Below are positions 36,318 through 46,860 of a DNA stretch of 64,000 nucleotides, piece by piece. Both the position numbers and the translations under genes were made by a program. The notes under the pieces were generated by a model. That model was not told where the DNA came from. It made no database searches and saw nothing but the letters and a program-made list of their open reading frames with translations. Numbering within the stretch: position 1 is the stretch's first letter; every line of letters starts with the position of its first letter. The stretch comes from Epiperipatus broadwayi (lineage: Eukaryota > Onychophora > Udeonychophora > Euonychophora > Peripatidae): positions 1,309,795-1,373,794 of the forward strand of contig JAQFVV010006271.1 of NCBI GenBank assembly GCA_028023455.1, written 5' to 3'.

Positions 36318-36462
36318 ATACTACTATAATTTTAACGTCATGATTCAGAACGTGTGCGATTTGTTTTGATGAGAGATTGTTAATTAATATTAATTATTAT
36401 TTAGCGATATGTTTTATTGGTCGCTAAAGATGTCTATGCTGTTACTATTAGAGACCATACGG

Positions 36463-36947
36463 CAGGGGTGGCTAACTTTTGCGTTCATATAATCTACTTT
36501 TCATTTTTAAAATGTGTTGCGATCGACTTGTTGTCATAGGTGTAGTCTAAGTGGAGGGAAGTATAAAATACATACTATTTTTATACATCTAGCTAGTAAA
36601 AAATAACAACTATTTAACAGGCCAAAAAACCCACATCCAGAGGAATTAAAGCAACATGAATAATTATTAACAATATTTATTAATTCAAATTATCTACATT
36701 AAATGAAGATTAAAAATATTATTTTCAATCATGATATGGCTTAGTGGAGTTCACCTATCTAGAATTGAAAAAAAATTTAGAACAAAAACAAAAATAACAA
36801 AAAAAAAAACAAAACAATAACTTGAAACTCTTGACTTAATTTGTTTCACTTGTTACCCGACAGCTTTTGCCAGATTGGCCTCGCGATCAACCAAAAATAG
36901 CTTTGCGATCGACCGGTGGATCAAGATCGACTTGTTTGACAACCCTG
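36463..36947. mobile_element. Non-autonomous hAT-like element with perfect 8-bp duplication
   Basis: The element begins CAGGGGTGGCTAACTTTTGC and ends GTTTGACAACCCTG, short inverted ends of the CAGGG...CCCTG type seen in many hAT derivatives. CCATACGG stands directly on both sides (36455-36462 and 36948-36955), the 8-bp target duplication that defines hAT insertion. GCGATCGAC phrases near both ends are subterminal inverted repeats. 485 bp, no coding frame. Confidence 0.88.
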
Positions 36948-37233
36948 CCATACGGTATCGAAAGAGTTAGTGTAAATGATTATGTCATTTGAAATATTTT
37001 TTAAAAATTACCCCTTTTGTTTATCAATATAAGACTGTATGAAGATTTATATAATTAATTACTTTTGTGACAATAAAACTGACATATAAATAATATTAAT
37101 GTTTAGTAGGGAAAAGCTTCTAACAACATGCGTCATAGCCTTTTATTGATAAATGTTAGCTTAGATAAGCATCTTGTGCAATACAAATTTATTTTAAAAT
37201 GAATTATTTGAAATCAAAAATGCACTTGATGTT

Positions 37234-37910
37234 CTAACTTATATTCATGAAAATGATTTTTATTGTTTCATACTCAAATTTGAGCATATCATTAAGAATA
37301 TTACTAACTCTTCCTACAAGTGTAGCTAGTGAAGAGATATTGTTTTCAAAATGGCTGATAAATTTGTCAATGGTAGCTATAGAGAATGACGTATGCAATA
37401 CTCTTAAGTGTTTATGACATTGTATCACAATTTAATTTTGTAAAAGCTCAGAAAGTAAAATTATAATATTTTTTTTCACTGCTATCTTTAATAAAACATT
37501 AAAATGTATATAAAATGATGTAGAATTTGTTTTATTTTTTGGGAAGGAGGGGCACCAGTTATGGTTATGCATAAAGACACTAACAACTCTTCCTCCAGCT
37601 CTGGTGTTATCTATACATATGAGCCAAATAAGAGGTTTTAAAGATGCTGAGTCTAAAGTACAAGTTTTTGTATTTTCCATAAATAAATCAGTTACACTTC
37701 TGAGATAGGTAAATCTGTAGGAGTACCAAAAATTTGTTTATAATATTGCCCATTGTATAAGAAATACTTGTTTGAAAGGCAATGTTTAGCTAAAGCAATA
37801 ACATGATTCAGCAAATTGCAAAATTGAAAAATTATATTTAAAGTTTCATCAATTGGAACATTTGTACTCAAAGAAAGAAACAACATCAAAGCTGACGAGA
37901 ATATCATTTG
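37234..37910 (-). pseudogene. Penelope-like reverse transcriptase fragment
   Basis: The minus-strand frame 37907-37692 reads SLSTNVPIDETLNIIFQF, then YFLYNGQYYKQIFGTPTDLPISEV. These are the PLE RT segments around SLFTNVPI-ET (motif A area) and QI-GTPMGLP-SP (motif B area). The next frame (37680-37432) has LIWLICIDNTRAGG where RYVDDT, motif C, would stand; the YVDD tetrad is replaced, so the active site is lost. Continuing to 37234 no further landmarks are certain. Lies about 75 bp from the palindrome 37985-38542. Confidence 0.75.
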
Positions 37911-37984
37911 TATTTTTAAATTTTTTAATAGTGAAATAAAACATATAGAATATATGTCTGAAGGTTTGTAATGATGGTATATTA

Positions 37985-38542
37985 TAAGATGTGATATGTT
38001 GGATTATTTCCATCATTTATGAGTGACTGTTGAATGTATAGAACATTTTAAACTTTATTTAAACTTTCCAAATACAAACAACTTGTCAGTAATAACACAG
38101 AAATAGATAATACAGGTTAGTAATTACACGAGTAGTATTATTCTCCACTCTTCTTCAGGTGTTGCTGGCCTATAAGCACAGTGACAATATTCACTTAGAA
38201 GTTGAACTAGCACCTTTAGATTCTTGAATATTGAATTTAAGGCTTTGACAGAATAGCTCAGTTGGTAGAGTGTTTGCCTTAAATTCAATATTCAAGAATC
38301 TAAAGGTGCGAGTTCAACTTCTAAGTGAATATTGTCACTGTGCATATAGGCCAGCAACACCTGAAGAAGAGTGGAGAATAATATTACTCAAAATGTTGTG
38401 TAATTACTAACCTGTATTGTCTATTTGTGTGTTATTACTAACAAGTTGTTTGTATTTGGAAAGTTTAAATAAAGTTTAAAATTTTCTATACATTCAACAT
38501 TCACTCATCAATGATGGAAATAGTCCAACATATCACATCTTA
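37985..38542. mobile_element. Near-perfect palindrome with tRNA-like head in the loop and PLE-like tail in the arms
   Basis: Left arm 37985-38243 is the reverse complement of 38276-38542, with only scattered differences. The 32-base loop contains AGAATAGCTCAGTTGGTAGA, a consensus tRNA A box. In the right arm 45 bases further is GGTGCGAGTTCAACTTC, a B-box-like sequence, so loop plus right arm form a tRNA-headed SINE-like unit on the plus strand. The arm continues with CACCTGAAGAAGAGTGG ... TTACTCAAAATG, a stem-loop like those in PLE tails, and ends with AATAAAG and ...CATATCACATCTTA. The left arm repeats everything except the A box in inverse orientation. Nearly equal arms suggest a recent origin or gene conversion. 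Confidence 0.85.
38252..38325 (+). promoter_or_regulatory. tRNA-like pol III promoter candidate (A and B box)
   Basis: TAGCTCAGTTGGTAGAGTG fits the A-box consensus TRGCNNAGYNGG fully; AGGTGCGAGTTCAACTTC fits the B box less well. The spacing of about 45 bases is within tRNA range. Whether it is transcribed is not known. It does not fold as a complete tRNA, because the acceptor strand is absent. Confidence 0.5.
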
Positions 38543-38863
38543 AAACGTATAGAGTTTTGAAAATATGATTTAATAGATGGAATTGTAATGTTTTATTAAA
38601 TTAGATAAATACTTAGCTAAAATATGAGTGTGAGATCCTATTGTAGTTACAAAAATAGACAAGGCAGATAATCCTCTTCATGATGTGATGTGATGCACTG
38701 CTTCTCCTTTTTCAGAGTCAGGAATCTTTAAGCCACTAAACCCAGGGAAACCTATTAGCCATCTTACCTTCTCTTTCCATTCTCCATATTCTTCTCTATC
38801 ATACTCCATCCTATTTCCACAACATTATCATCATCATCATCATCATCTCCATAGCCTTGATAT

Positions 38864-39550
38864 CTAAATCCACTTATCTTTTTCCAAACCCAGCATAAAA
38901 ACCAAGAACCCACTTTCTGTATAATCACCTTGTTTATAGTTATTCTTCCACAACTTCATTATTTGTACCTTTTCTGCTTGTATATATTTACATTCAATTA
39001 ACAGATGCTTAATATTTTCTATGCCTTCCTTACATAAGTTGCAGACAAAATCACCCAAATTTTCCCATTTATGTGTATATTTCCTCGTTGCTAATGATCC
39101 TGTTCAAGACTTAAATGTTAAACTGCATTCCTTGCTATTATCATAAATTAACTCACACCCAATATTCTGTTTCCTTGTATATATATATATATAAACTTTT
39201 TTACTCTTCATATTAGTTCTCCATTTTGCTAACTTTCTATTTTATTATTAATGCATCTATTCTATTTCATTCCTCACCACTATAACATACAATAATTCTA
39301 GCACAATCATCCCACCTTTTGTATAAGGTATACTGATATGAAATCTTTATCAAAATCTTCTGCATACCATACTACCTTTCTCATCCATCTTGTTGCCTGA
39401 TCTTTACTTATAACCCAATTAAATACTATGTTGGCTATCCTTTTATTACCCATAAATTGCAATCTACTGAATATTTTCATTGTGCTTTTTGCATCTTTCA
39501 TATAAAAACTTAACCGTTCCATTTCTTCTTGAATTGCATCCTTTGCCACC
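38864..39550 (-). pseudogene. LINE C-terminal region with CCHC-like knuckle
   Basis: The frame 39549-39307 (MAKDAIQEEMERLSFYMKDA...) and the frame 39058-38864 follow the RT. The latter starts GDFVCNLCKEGIENIKHLLI and EC, the C-x2-C-x8-H-x4-C knuckle found at the C terminus of many LINE ORF2 proteins, followed by a helical end. A gap with stops at 39060-39300 separates them. Confidence 0.6.
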
Positions 39551-39659
39551 CAGACATCTGCATCTAATGCATGTCTTCCTACTTCTTTTTGTACTTTTTC
39601 TAAATAGTCTAATGCCCCTTTACTAACAGATAATGCATCATTACCTTAAGTTAACCCTG

Positions 39660-41330
39660 CACTATCGCTCACTTCCATACAATTTTAGCTACATCATATT
39701 TATTATATTAAAACACTGTTCATTTGTTTATCAGTTCCTTTTTTTCTTTGCTTCATTTACCAATTTTTTTTCTCATTCATCCAAGCAATTTCTCTGATTA
39801 CTTAATATGATTCCCAAATAGTTATACCTGTTCACCACATTTAACTTTATATTCCCCAATAAATATTCTTTCTCCTTCTCTTCTCTTTCTCCAGCATTTA
39901 TCATCATTACTTTTGATTTTTCTTCATTAAATTTAATCCCCATCTCTTTATCCACTCTTGCACATTTCTTCTGAATAATTTTAATATAGAAAATATCATC
40001 AGCAAATAAAAGATCCAATGGTGTATATACTCTCTTTCCACCTATTAATGGTATCTCCACCCCTCTTCCTAATCTTTCTATCATTCTCTCCATTTCTCTC
40101 AAATATAACAAAAACAAAGTAGGTGACATAGGGCATCCTTGCTTTAGTCCCACCCCATTTTTAACTTTAAGTTATTCTATATTCCCTAATTGATATGTAT
40201 AATAATTATTTTCATACAATCTCTTTTTAAGATCAACTAAAGCTACATTCATTCCCAAATTTACTAAGCTTACCCATAATATATTTCTATTTACTCTACT
40301 TTTTTATGTCTATAAAGATCATATGTAACTGTCTACCTGCATTTCTACTCATATCTATATGTTTTATGACCACAAATAAACAATTTGTTATATGCACATC
40401 CAATTGAAAACCTCTTTGTATTTCTCCCACTATATTATTTTTTACCATCCACTTAGTGACCCTTCCAGCCATGATATATGCAAAAACTTTATATAACACT
40501 GACATTACCACTATTGGTATAACATTGTTTAACTTTCTATAATCCTTACATTTTCTTTTATATAGTAGCCTTACTCTTATATTATTCCATTTTTCTGGAA
40601 TTTTTTCTATGCCATCTTATAAAAACATGATAATAGATTTAATTTTGACCTACTTTTTTAAATTCATCACCATCTCTGCTGCCTATCCATCTAAATCTTT
40701 TGCCTTTCCACTTTTCAATTTCCTCTCTGCCTCATTCAAGTCATTTTCTATAAATCCCAATCTTTCCATTACTATATGCTTTTAAGTTTGTTATCATTCT
40801 GTCCTTCACATCTAATAGATTTTCTATATCCACTACATACTTATTTAAAATTGTCTCTAATTCTTCTCTAGATCTATACTTGTTTTCCTCATCATCTAGT
40901 AATACTATCCCCCCTCCCGCTACATTCCTTCTTTTAATATATTTTCAAATATTTTTACTCCCATCTCTTTCACTTTTATTAATATCCTTCAATAATTTAC
41001 TATTTAATTTTATTCTCTTTCTATAATTATTTATTTTAGCCAACTTCTTTTTTAAAATATACTTTTTCCATTTAATATTAACAAATTTTTCACTTTCTTT
41101 GTTTTTAATATCACATTTATATTCTCTGCATACTTTTTTAATCTCTTTTGCCTTTTTACTAATTCTCATTTTTCTATTTCTTTTATTTTTTTTGAATATT
41201 CTCACCCAAACCCTATTCACCACTTTTTCTACTTCACCATACCAGTCCTTATATTCATCCCTGACAAAATCTTTCATAAATTCTTCTACTTTTATTTTAT
41301 ATTTTTCTAACTTATTCTTATTATTCATTC
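39660..41330 (-). pseudogene. LINE reverse transcriptase domain, broken
   Basis: The frame 41328-40945 is Lys-rich linker. The frame 40511-40296 reads ISVLYK-like VMSVLYKVFAYIMAGRVTKW and MIFIDIKK (motif A with Asp). The frame 40153-39773 has GLKQGCPMSPTLFLLYL (motif B) and DLLFADDIFYI (FADD, motif C, intact), then the thumb with YNYLGIIL. These are in the correct order for a non-LTR RT. At least four frame breaks occur. Confidence 0.88.
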
Positions 41331-41429
41331 TTCATTCACATCTTTCACTAACCTTTCTACTTTTATTACTATTTTCCATCACATTATTAATAATTTATAT
41401 TATAAAGAAATTATGAAAACTATTACATA

Positions 41430-42060
41430 CTCTCTATTCATTATCAAACACTTTCATTTTATGTACTTTATTCATTCCCTCTTTCTCTACTAATACATAG
41501 TCCATTGTATAAAATATATTACTTGTAGACCATATGTCTTGTCCCTCATAAATCTTTTATAAATTTTCAATGCTCAAATTTACTCTCTGATAAAAATTCT
41601 TCAAAAGGATTATCCATGTCATGAATTACTTCAATACAATCATTCATATCCCCTATAACCATTATTTTCTTCCCCTTTGTTTTGAAACTCTGTATATCCT
41701 TAACTAGGAATTTATATATGCTACTGTTCCACTCCATTATAGTTTAACTATCTCCAGTGGCAATATATGCTATACCCACCTTCTGTTATTGTCTTCATAA
41801 CTTTATCTCAAACCATACTTAACAGTATTTAAATATTTTTTTGACATAACACCTATATCACCACTTCTTTTAATATCCTTCCAAACCAAATCATCCAATG
41901 TAGGTTCTTCTTTTTCTCTTAAATGTATTTCCACTACTGTTAATACATCTAGCTCTTCATTTTTAACTGTTTTATTAATTACAGCCACTATTTTGGTCTC
42001 CTACCACTTTGCATATTTAAAAATCCAATTTTAATAATTTCTTCTTTTTTTACTACTTTT
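41430..42060 (-). pseudogene. LINE apurinic-like endonuclease domain, broken
   Basis: Minus strand: IKIGFLNMQ (start of the APE-like fold), then the 61-codon frame 41988-41803 with LDVLTVVEIHLRE, matching the LLLQETH-type active-site segment with its Glu, and near 41520-41440 TMDYVLVEKEG, the segment near IDYVL before the final His. Frameshifts lie between all three. The nuclease would nick target DNA. Confidence 0.6.
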
Positions 42061-42239
42061 TTATAATTTCTTGTGACCCTTTTTTTTTTCTATTATATTT
42101 TTAAGTAACTTGCTTATTATTAATTTTACAGATCCATTCCCTCTCCACATCTATATTTATATCTAAATCAGCTATCCTTTGTTTATTTCTTACCTCCCAT
42201 TCAAAGCTTCAGGAACTATAATATTTTTTGTAAATCAAG

Positions 42240-42855
42240 CTAAACGCAATCCATCTTTTCTAAATAACTCCCTCTTATTAATAAAAAATCCCACACATTC
42301 ACAAACTTAACATTATTTGTATCACATAATTTTTTTAATCTCTCATTTATAGAACATGCCCTATCTAACACATGCCTATTGTCAAATCTTGATAATAATC
42401 TAACTATTCCTACTCTTCCTTTAATCTGATTCAAAGTACTAATTAATTCTATGTACTCATCCATTACTCTCTCTGATAGTTCTGACAAATTATTTGTTCC
42501 TATCATAACATAAACATCTCTACTCCTTTGTTTTTTTTACTTTATGTGTAATATTCATAATTTTAGCTCCAGACAAATGTATTCTTGCATACCTGTTTCT
42601 ATTTTCCCATGCAATTACATCTATATATCTCCTAATTAGTGAGTTTCTTATCAATACTGTCCTATAGTTTACTTTCCATACTTCATCCACAACATTCTTT
42701 TTCATCTTCTAGACTTCCTTATCTAGTTCTTTTTTATTATTCCTATTTATTAATTTCTTAATCTGCTCATACTTCATCTCTAATGATTTTAATTTTGTTG
42801 CTATATCCTTTATCTCTGCTTCTATCTTACTTCTTCTTTGGATAACCATATTTAT
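42240..42855 (-). pseudogene. LINE ORF1: coiled coil plus SGNH esterase-like domain
   Basis: From 42855 the frame begins MVIQRRSKIEAEIKDIATKL with a heptad-like Leu/Ile pattern (coiled coil of about 50 residues), then a TAG near 42710. Next, RIHLSGAKIMNITHKV and, after a frameshift at about 42515, VYVMIGTNNLSELSERV match blocks of SGNH hydrolases where GTND is usual (here GTNN). ...VKFVNVWDF and the end near MDC resemble the final block before the catalytic Asp-x-x-His; His is not seen in frame. In related LINEs this domain belongs to ORF1, which binds RNA; its enzymatic role is not settled. Broken copy. Confidence 0.65.
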
Positions 42856-44250
42856 TGCATTATGATAACATGGCACAAATGATCTGCCATATATCTACAG
42901 AATTACCAATGTATGTATGACATGACATTCATTAAATTTTATAGGTTAATAACTATCAAAAGAAATAATGGATTTAAAGCAATGTAAATAGTTTTAGTTA
43001 CTTTTACATAATATGTAATACTTTTCAAACATTTGGTTCTCTAAATATATTGACATTAAATACTTGATTGTAGAGAGTGATATCTAGCAGTACATTTTAA
43101 TGAATGAACAGATACTTTAAATCAATTATTCAATATTAAGATAGATATTTCCAAAAAAAGTTTCACTTGAAAACAATGTCATTTAAGTATCTATTTTACT
43201 TCCACCTGAAGAGGACAGCGAAATATAAATTGTCAGGAAATGATTACACTAATATCTGACAAAATGATTTATCAAATTGTTTATGCTTAGGTAAAATTAA
43301 AGCTATATTTATTTATTTAATATGACATTTAAAAGTAAATGTGAAACCATTGGGATTTTACAGAACATTATAATATGTTAAGTTTCACTAGTTATCCCAT
43401 TATTACCATAGTACCAAGAGCTGCATCATAAATCCATGAAATAAATATATTTATATAAAAAAGTAAAACATATACTTTACAGTCACAATTTAAAATTTTC
43501 ATCATTCATAACTTTTAGTAACATTTATATATGATTTTAACACCAAAATAATCAACAATTTAAAGTTATAGAATATTTTTGGTCATAGATAAAAATACAA
43601 AACGAAATAATGTGCAAATAAAAATTATCCAATAACTCTATGAATGCTATATTATATTTACAGTATATTCATATAAGATTAATGTGAATTCAAAGCTTAG
43701 TATCAAAAGAGTGACACTCTTCTTACTACAGATAAAGACTGCATCATATTTCAATTTTTTTAATGATTATTTGATAAATTCAATTCATCCTGGAATTTAT
43801 TTTAGATTCTAGATAAAAATAACAAAATACCCAACTGATGAGCAATATAGAATATCCGATTTTATAGTCAATTGTCAGAAAAAAAACATTGGGCTTGATG
43901 GGCAATTCTTCAATTTCCTGTTCCACATATAGATTAACCCATATTATTAGTATAAACCATTAATACATTAAGCACAACATTTCCATGTTTTCATCAGTGA
44001 TCTTAAATTTCAGATATAATAGCTTAAATCTGAGCCAGAAACTATATAACTGTGTCATTACATGTTTTTGTATTTCATGACCCAGTCATCATTTACTTGC
44101 CCCAAAATATTGCAAATAATCAATGCTACCTCCCACTTACATTTTAGCTAGATATTTATCTGATTTCTTAAAACCTACAATTCCATCTGTTAAATTATAT
44201 ATTAAAAACTTTATGTAATAAATTGTTTTTTTTTTTTTCACTAGTGAAAA
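42856..44250. other. Spacer, nothing firm
   Basis: AT-rich. CCACCTGAAGAGGACAGCGA at 43203-43222 resembles the stem-loop phrase seen in the arms of 37985-38542 but stands alone. Confidence 0.4.
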
Positions 44251-44338
44251 TTGTAATTATAAATATGCGACTTTTTCATATAATTATAGCTTCACTATTT
44301 AATGCGAAAAAAAGTCGCGTATTTATAATTAAAAACTT
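44246..44338. repeat. Short hairpin with about 28-bp arms
   Basis: ATTATAAATATGCGACTTTTTC (from 44257) faces GAAAAAAAGTCGCGTATTTATAAT (44308-44331); loop about 30 bases. Possibly a very small MITE. Confidence 0.65.
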
Positions 44339-44675
44339 TATATATTTTATTTCTGTATTAAAACATTTTAAAGTTAATACAATTGAATATTCTTGTCTGC
44401 TCCGATGTTGTTCCTTTTGTTTAAAAGTATTCCAATTGACAAGCTTTATATGCAATTTTTCAACGTTGCAATTTGCCGGACTATATTCTTGCCTTAACTA
44501 AATATTATCTTCTAAACACATATTTCATATACAATAGAAATCATTATAAACAAATTTTTGTTACTTCTATGGGCTTACCTGTCTCAGGAGTATAGCTGAT
44601 TTATTTACGAAAAAAAAAATAAAAACTCGTGCTTTAGAATCAGCACTTTTAGATTTTCTTATTTGGCTCAGGTAT

Positions 44676-44972
44676 GTAGTTTATATATTTATCATCGTCT
44701 AGAAACATGGTAAAAATAAATTATATAATTTCTCTCACATTTAAATAACATTCATCCTCATTTTAAATTTATAATGAAGACAGTGTCTGGTGGAAAGCTT
44801 CCGTTTCTTGATGTACTTGTCACCAGGAAATAAAATAATCTATTATTTTCAGTTTTCAGAAAAATATACACAGAGACAGAGGATACTTACAATTTCATCA
44901 CATCATCAAATAACTCAGATTTTTCTGTAGCCAAAACTTTTTCCTCTAGAATAATTAATAAAATCAATTTTT
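44676..44972 (+). pseudogene. Penelope-like RT fragment
   Basis: The reading SGGKLPFLDVLVTRK at about 44787-44832 is the hallmark after the PLE RT palm; before it, HLNN-like and after it, a Tyr/His-rich portion, diverge with frameshifts. The same stretch is recognisable inverted at 33600-33740. The SINE at 44973 interrupts it, and further PLE sequence after 45091 was not identified with certainty. Confidence 0.7.
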
Positions 44973-45077
44973 TTTTCATATGTCATAGCATCTGCCAGGA
45001 CGCGAACCCACACCCGTCTGCAACCAACTACTTGCTTGAATGGCGGCTGCGATACCTCTCGGCTAACAACGCAAGAC
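44973..45077 (-). mobile_element. tRNA-derived SINE, copy 3, with 14-bp target duplication
   Basis: Minus-strand sequence with A-box-like GTTAGCCGAGAGGTATCG and B-box-like GTGTGGGTTCGCGTCC, tail GATGCTATGACATATG and poly-A. TAAAATCAATTTTT stands at 44959-44972 and 45078-45091. Inserted next to or in the PLE fragment, thus younger than it. Confidence 0.9.
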
Positions 45078-45091
45078 TAAAATCAATTTTT

Positions 45092-45394
45092 ATTTATAAA
45101 AGAATATATAATACCGTTAAATTAATAATAATAACAACTTAATACTTTAAAATAACAATGACATTACATTTTTAAATTAATAAAATTTATTTCTATACGT
45201 TTATTTAATTTATATAGCGAGGAAATATATTCCAAAGAATTTGCCATTTTTAATGTTTTTTCTTTATAATTTTATTTTATGGTTAATTTTGATGCGGTTT
45301 GGCTGAAACGTTAAATATTGTTATGTAAATAAAATTCTTCTATTAGGAAAAAAAAAAAACTACAAATGTTTGTTTTTATAATGTTTAATAATTA
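45092..45394. other. Spacer, possibly PLE-derived tail
   Basis: TTGGCTGAAACGTTAAATAT with AATAAAATTC at 45299-45335 resembles the terminal phrases of PLE copies; not certain. Confidence 0.3.
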
Positions 45395-45680
45395 TTAGTA
45401 TATAGAAAAACATAATATGAAAATTTGACTGGTGATTATTACAAAGAGTATCCAAAAAAATATGTATTTATTTTTAGGTGGTACATGTTGTATCTCCTTC
45501 ATAGTATTATTCATTTGTGCAATACACCAGACTAGGTGTGTTTTCCACTTTTCAAAGCAGTCCTGAAACTCATGCAAAGTGATGCCTTTTAAATGTCTCC
45601 ATTGTTTCTTTCTTTACCACTTACAAGTCTACAAAATGTTTTATTTTGAGTTATTTTTTCATTTAGAAAAATAAAAAGGG
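45395..45680 (-). pseudogene. mariner-type transposase C-terminal remnant
   Basis: Minus-strand residues ITLHEFQDCFEKWKTHLVWC followed by IA match the last block of mariner transposases (CFE-WK-R---CI), where a Gly-Glu-Tyr-Phe-Glu-Gly-Asp sequence normally follows; here that part is altered. A frameshift near 45580 joins it to METFK upstream. The hydrophobic end of the 60-codon frame (FFWILFVIITSQIFILCF) also occurs as C-terminal tail in some relatives. DDE residues would lie upstream and were not found. Very degraded. Confidence 0.45.
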
Positions 45681-46194
45681 CTTGCATAGAGTGAAATTGG
45701 GAAATATGGCTGATAGATAAGCTGGATCATGTCATTTTGGATTTTACTGTATCATATGTTTCAGAACAATAGGTAAAATGCCTGAACAATATGAATAATT
45801 TATGAGAGAATAATATTGTTGGTATCAAATAAAAAATCAGCATTGACCATTGATTAACTTGTGTTTTTTTTTCAAAACAATTTGTTTAATAAGTTATTTT
45901 AAGCATTCCAATTGTTTTCTTGTTGTCTTATATAACAAAAAACAAAAATTCATATTGTTTCAACTTTTCAGCCATCACAAAAATTGACAAATAATACAGA
46001 TAAAACTTACCAAAAAAATTATTACATGATTCTATGACTATACTTAGGGATGCCAATCAGCAGATTGATACAGAGCACCCTGGAACATGTATGACAAGGC
46101 ATTCACACTAAAGACTGATTCTTGGTAGCTCTTCATATATTTTTGCATTTTATGCTATATATATAAAGATTGCATCAGATAATCTAATTTAATA
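45681..46194. other. Spacer, nothing recognised
   Basis: AT-rich. Confidence 0.4.
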
Positions 46195-46860
46195 TAAATT
46201 TCATCATCATCATTATCAACCATTATCAATCCATTGCAGGATGAAGGTTTCTCCAAGTTTAATTCATCTCCGATCTTTAGTATCTCTTCGCCACATCACT
46301 CCTGCACACTTTTGTATTTCATCCATCCATCTCACATGTAGTCTCTTTCTGGGTCTTTTACAATCTCTTGGAATCCAGTTTAAAATTTCAATTGTCCATC
46401 TATTATCATCTCTTCTAGCAATATGTCCAGCCCAACTCCACTTCAATCTTTTAATTATTTAAATGAGGTCAATAACACCTATTTGTTCTCTTACCCATAC
46501 ATTGCATTTTTGATCTCTTCTTGTTACTCTCAACATATATCTCTCCATACTTCATTGAGTGGTCTGAAGTCTCTGTATTGCTCTTCTATTAAGTGTCCAA
46601 GTCTCAGATTCATAAATAAGAACTGGTAAAACACATTTGTTAAAAACCTTTTTTTTCAAACACATAGGCATATTTCCTTTTAGTATCAAGTTATTTCTAG
46701 AAAAAGCACTTCAACCAAGTTTAATTCTATGATTAATTTTCTCCATTATGTTTTTGTCTGTATTAATAATCTCACCGATGTATTTGTAACTGTTAACTTC
46801 TTCTAATTCATCATAATCAATATTTATTTTCATATTTTATATATACATATAATGTAAGGG
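46195..46860 (-). pseudogene. RTE LINE, C-terminal part of ORF2 and tail
   Basis: The minus-strand frame 46446-46264 reads MKWSWAGHIARRDDNRWTIE, then PHVRWMDEIQKC-like text, the well-known C-terminal block of RTE-clade ORF2. Upstream frames give MCLKKKVFNKCVLPVL, YESETWTLNRR and ERYMLRVTRRDQKCN, in correct order, with frame breaks at about 46450 and 46560-46640. The (ATC)n at 46200-46215 is the usual short-repeat RTE tail on the other strand. The copy is 5'-truncated near 46860. Confidence 0.9.

Larger units (their letters stand above)
38690..42855 (-). mobile_element. CR1/L2-like LINE with esterase ORF, decayed
   Basis: On the minus strand the order is coiled coil and esterase (42855-42240), endonuclease (about 42060-41430), RT (about 41330-39660), C-terminal part with a Cys-rich knuckle (39550-38864), then a 3' end containing (GAT)n near 38825-38840. 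This matches non-LTR retrotransposons whose ORF1 carries an SGNH-type esterase, known in CR1 and L2 clades. Many frameshifts and stops. The exact clade is an inference. Confidence 0.75.

Noticed and set aside
38252-38325. A functional tRNA gene
   Set aside because: A and B boxes are present but no acceptor stem can be formed, and the sequence is part of the palindromic element.
41099-41416. 105-codon plus-strand ORF rich in Leu/Phe/Ser
   Set aside because: Antisense shadow of the Lys-rich linker of the LINE on the minus strand.
43833-43880. Hammerhead-like CTGATGAG at about 43837
   Set aside because: The remainder of the core (CGAAAC and stem III) is absent.
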